This document shows, in pieces, positions 6,362-8,505 of a DNA stretch of 8,505 nt. The stretch is from Bacillota bacterium (GTDB taxonomy: Bacteria; Bacillota; Desulfitobacteriia; Desulfitobacteriales; Desulfitobacteriaceae). The stretch is taken from contig JAJZSC010000102.1 of the NCBI GenBank assembly GCA_021849995.1, forward strand, positions 1-8,505. Reading direction: 5' to 3'. The notes under the pieces are model-generated. The model had not been told where the DNA came from, searched no databases, and saw only the letters and a program-made list of their open reading frames with translations. Positions within the stretch are counted from its first letter, which is position 1. Each line of letters begins with the position of its first letter. A program made the translations under genes and the position numbers.

Positions 6362-7528
6362 CTATAATGCGAATTCTTTTCTCAATTGACCGGCAATAAT
6401 ATTGCGTTGAATTTCTGACGTTCCTTCGTAAATACGCGCAATTCGCGCATCACGATAGTATCGTTCCACTTCGCACTCTCGCATATATCCCATACCGCCA
6501 TGAATTTGAACCGCTAAATCAGCTACCCGGCCATACACTTCCGAACCAAAGGCTTTTACGATAGCCGCCTCTTTGATCACTTTCTCTCCCCGATCAATTT
6601 TGCGAGCTACATCATAGGTTAAGCTTTTCAATGCTTCAATTTCAATGGCCATATTCGCTAAATAGTGCTGAATAATCTGATTTTCAAAGATTGGTTTGCC
6701 AAATTGCACACGTTGTAAGGAATATCTCATACTAATTTCCAATAGTTTCTCACAAGAACCGAGATTTCTAGCTGCCAGACCGGCCCTGCCATTGGCCAGA
6801 ATTCGAAGTGCATTGACATATCCTTGCCCCAGCTCACCAAGGACGTTCTCCACAGGCACTTCACAGTCTTCAAAGATAAGCTCTGCCGTTTGGGAACCGT
6901 GCAGCCCCATTTTCTTCTCGTTTTTTCCCACTGTAAAACCTTTAAAGTTACGTTCAACGAGGAAGGAAGTAATTCCCTTGCTTCCCTTACTCTTATCCGT
7001 CACGGCCATCACCGTGAATAAATCTGCAATATCACCGTTAGTTATGAACTGCTTAGTACCGTTTAAGATATACTTATCTCCCTTTAACACTGCTGTGGTT
7101 TTCAAACTTCCAGGGTCTGAGCCGGCAGACGCTTCAGTCAGTGCAAATGCCCCAATTAATTGTCCTGAAGCTATCTTTGGTAAGTAGCGCTGTTTTTGCT
7201 CTTCATTGCCACACTCTACAATTCCTACACTTCCAATTCCATTGTGACAGCCAATGACTGATGTAAAGCAATTTGGGCCTCGACCTAATTCTTCATATAT
7301 CATTACTTTACCGACCATTCCTGCACCCAAGCCATCATACTCTTGGGGGGTGCTCAGTCCGAACAAGCCAATTTCTGCAGCCTTGTCGAGCAAGCTCCTG
7401 GGGATTTTGTCCTCTGCTTCCATCTGTTCGGCTAATGGCTCAACTTCCTTAACCATGAAGCTGCGCACCGTTTGTTTGATAATGTTAAGCTCTTCTTGAG
7501 TTACTTCCACCACATTCACCTCCGACAT
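6362..7528 (-). CDS. Acyl-CoA dehydrogenase, short-chain (butyryl-CoA dehydrogenase-like)
   Basis: FAD-dependent acyl-CoA dehydrogenase of 388 residues, a normal length for the short/medium-chain family. It interconverts a saturated acyl-CoA such as butyryl-CoA with its 2-enoyl-CoA, with electron-transfer flavoprotein as usual partner. The first family signature is ALTEASAGSDPGS (129-141). The second runs from QIHGGMGY (341-348) to Asp360. The catalytic base is Glu368 in IYEGTSEIQR. The start is uncertain: the ATG at 7526-7528 has no ribosome binding site before it, but a good GGAGGTG (7517-7523) lies just inside, correctly placed for GTG at 7511-7513 or, better, 7508-7510. A GTG start would remove five or six residues. 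It follows the 3-hydroxyacyl-CoA dehydrogenase gene by 42 bases and precedes the thiolase by 16. Substrate chain length is inferred from the neighbours, not proved. Confidence 0.92.
   Translation of the reverse strand: MSEVNVVEVTQEELNIIKQTVRSFMVKEVEPLAEQMEAEDKIPRSLLDKAAEIGLFGLSTPQEYDGLGAGMVGKVMIYEELGRGPNCFTSVIGCHNGIGSVGIVECGNEEQKQRYLPKIASGQLIGAFALTEASAGSDPGSLKTTAVLKGDKYILNGTKQFITNGDIADLFTVMAVTDKSKGSKGITSFLVERNFKGFTVGKNEKKMGLHGSQTAELIFEDCEVPVENVLGELGQGYVNALRILANGRAGLAARNLGSCEKLLEISMRYSLQRVQFGKPIFENQIIQHYLANMAIEIEALKSLTYDVARKIDRGEKVIKEAAIVKAFGSEVYGRVADLAVQIHGGMGYMRECEVERYYRDARIARIYEGTSEIQRNIIAGQLRKEFAL
7517..7523 (-). promoter_or_regulatory. Ribosome binding site inside the first codons of the acyl-CoA dehydrogenase
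   Basis: GGAGGTG on the minus strand. The GGAGG core ends five bases before a GTG at 7511-7513 and eight before a GTG at 7508-7510, both in frame. No comparable site precedes the ATG at 7526-7528, so translation probably begins at one of the GTG codons. Confidence 0.6.
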
Positions 7529-7570
7529 TTTTTCTGCTAAAGATTGAGCTAACCAATAAGACCATGTGTT

Positions 7571-8437
7571 TCACTCGTAGGAGTAAAAGCCTTTATTTGT
7601 TTTCTTGCCCCATTCTCCCTTTATAAATTTCTCAATGACCAAGGGTGAAGGCTTAAGTCTTAGATCACCACTATTCTGATAACGTTCCATCGTGCGGTAG
7701 TAGGTAAGATCAATGCCGGTTAAATCCATTAAACGGAAGGGGCCCATGGGATGACCCAGAGCATTTGTTACGGCAGTATCAATTTCTTCTGGGGTGGCAA
7801 TACCCATTTCGGCAAGAAACAAGGCTTCTTGAGAAAGTGCAGACAATATCCTGTTAACTAGGAAACCATAAATTTCTTTCTTAAGCCAAACTGCGGTTTT
7901 ACCAAGTTTGGTACTCAAATCCATGGCTATTTGGGCGGTTTCTTCAGATGTATGAGGTCCTTGCACGACTTCAACCAATTTCATGACCAAAGCCGGGTTA
8001 AAAAAGTGCATGTTGCAAACCTTATCCGGACGCTTCGTAGCATCCGCTATTTGTGAGCTAACAATATAGGAGCTGTTAGTGGCTAAGATGGCATGGCGAG
8101 GTGCAATTCGGTCTAAATCAGCAAAGAGCTTTCGCTTAATAGCCATTTTCTCAACGGCAGCCTCGATTATATAATCAGCTCCTCCGGCTGCTTCCTCTAA
8201 ACTCGGAGTAAAACCAAGATTACCTAAAGCCCTATCTGCCTGTTCCTGGCTCAGTTTCCCTTTAGTAACCCGCTCAGGCAAATAGGTTTTTGCAAAGGCT
8301 TCTGCTTTATCCAACATTTCTTGGCTAATATCTGTACAGGTCACTTTGTAACCAGCCAAGGCGCAACACACAGCTATTTGGTGCCCCATATTGCCAGCAC
8401 CTATAATGCATATATTTTTGATATCTTCTATGTTCAT
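7571..8437 (-). CDS. hbd: 3-hydroxyacyl-CoA (3-hydroxybutyryl-CoA) dehydrogenase
   Basis: NAD(P)-dependent dehydrogenase that interconverts 3-hydroxyacyl-CoA and 3-ketoacyl-CoA, the third step of beta-oxidation or, in reverse, a step in butyrate formation. The product has 288 residues, typical of single-function bacterial enzymes. The N-terminal Rossmann fold carries IIGAGNMG (11-18), with Asp36 at the end of the second strand, which usually favours NAD. Catalytic residues by family comparison are Ser122/Ser123 in TNSS, His144 in HFFNP, Glu156 and Asn195 in GFLVNRIL. The C-terminal dimerisation domain ends in GKKTNKGFYSYE. KKEIYGFLVNR carries Tyr where Pro is usual before GF. ATG start with GAGGAGG at 8446-8452, spacing eight. 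It lies 23 bases after the crotonase stop and 42 bases before the acyl-CoA dehydrogenase. Confidence 0.93.
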   Translation of the reverse strand: MNIEDIKNICIIGAGNMGHQIAVCCALAGYKVTCTDISQEMLDKAEAFAKTYLPERVTKGKLSQEQADRALGNLGFTPSLEEAAGGADYIIEAAVEKMAIKRKLFADLDRIAPRHAILATNSSYIVSSQIADATKRPDKVCNMHFFNPALVMKLVEVVQGPHTSEETAQIAMDLSTKLGKTAVWLKKEIYGFLVNRILSALSQEALFLAEMGIATPEEIDTAVTNALGHPMGPFRLMDLTGIDLTYYRTMERYQNSGDLRLKPSPLVIEKFIKGEWGKKTNKGFYSYE

Positions 8438-8460
8438 GTTAATTGCCTCCTCAATTGACC

Positions 8461-8505
8461 TTATTTACCTTTGAAATTTGGTTTGCGTTTTTCAATAAAG
8501 GCCGT
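8461..8505 (-). CDS. Enoyl-CoA hydratase/crotonase, C-terminal end only (partial)
   Basis: The last 14 codons and TAA stop of a gene that continues past the right edge. The peptide TAFIEKRKPNFKGK matches the usual C-terminal tail of crotonases (…AFxEKRKPxFxGK). The upstream position in a beta-oxidation operon, 23 bases before the 3-hydroxyacyl-CoA dehydrogenase, fits an enzyme that hydrates 2-enoyl-CoA to 3-hydroxyacyl-CoA. Catalytic residues lie outside the window, so the exact subfamily cannot be confirmed. Confidence 0.75.
   Translation of the reverse strand, partial: TAFIEKRKPNFKGK

Noticed and set aside
6727..6957. Minus-strand open frame of 76 codons inside the acyl-CoA dehydrogenase
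   Set aside because: It is an out-of-frame reading of a well-supported gene, and nothing suggests a frameshift there.
6696..7187. Plus-strand open frame of 163 codons
   Set aside because: It is antisense to the short acyl-CoA dehydrogenase, with a Ser/Pro/Leu-rich shadow composition and no recognisable domain.

Overview
The window looks like chromosomal DNA of an anaerobic Firmicute of the class Clostridia. A relative of Desulfosporosinus, Desulfitobacterium or other Peptococcaceae would fit. This is inferred from near-consensus GGAGG ribosome binding sites, moderate GC with AT-rich intergenic DNA, and a gene set typical of organisms that make or oxidise butyrate and other fatty acids. All well-supported genes lie on the minus strand, so transcription runs from the right edge to the left.

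Right and central part (about 2015-8505): a tightly packed beta-oxidation operon. In transcription order it holds the last 14 codons of an enoyl-CoA hydratase/crotonase, a 3-hydroxyacyl-CoA (3-hydroxybutyryl-CoA) dehydrogenase, a 388-residue acyl-CoA dehydrogenase, a thiolase, a second and much longer acyl-CoA dehydrogenase of 607 residues, and a second, diverged thiolase. Intergenic gaps are 16 to 77 bases and nearly every gene has its own strong ribosome binding site. Together the genes cover all four steps of the cycle (dehydrogenation, hydration, second oxidation, thiolysis), with two different enzymes for the first and last steps. The direction of flux, degradation or butyrate synthesis, cannot be read from the sequence. 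No electron-transfer flavoprotein, acyl-CoA ligase or CoA-transferase gene is visible here. The operon ends in a strong 13-bp hairpin that lacks the U-tract of a classical terminator.

Intergenic region (1299-2014, about 716 bases): AT-rich, with no intact gene. It contains a clear palindrome (TTGTGTAA-AAA-TTACACAA) with a third half-site 41 bases away, a pair of direct repeats, a long AT-rich inverted repeat, a short coding-like remnant and a small hairpin in the probable leader of the next gene.

Left part (84-1298): a sodium:solute symporter gene that appears truncated. It stops after about eleven membrane segments, right after the usual FWPRV motif. The first ~83 bases of the window have a coding-like frame on the opposite strand, which suggests a junction (insertion, deletion or assembly join) near positions 84-105.

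The core of the window is ordinary, well-understood metabolism. I did not find a convincing new system. The points most worth checking are the left-edge junction, the unidentified operator-like palindrome, and the diverged second thiolase beside the long acyl-CoA dehydrogenase.
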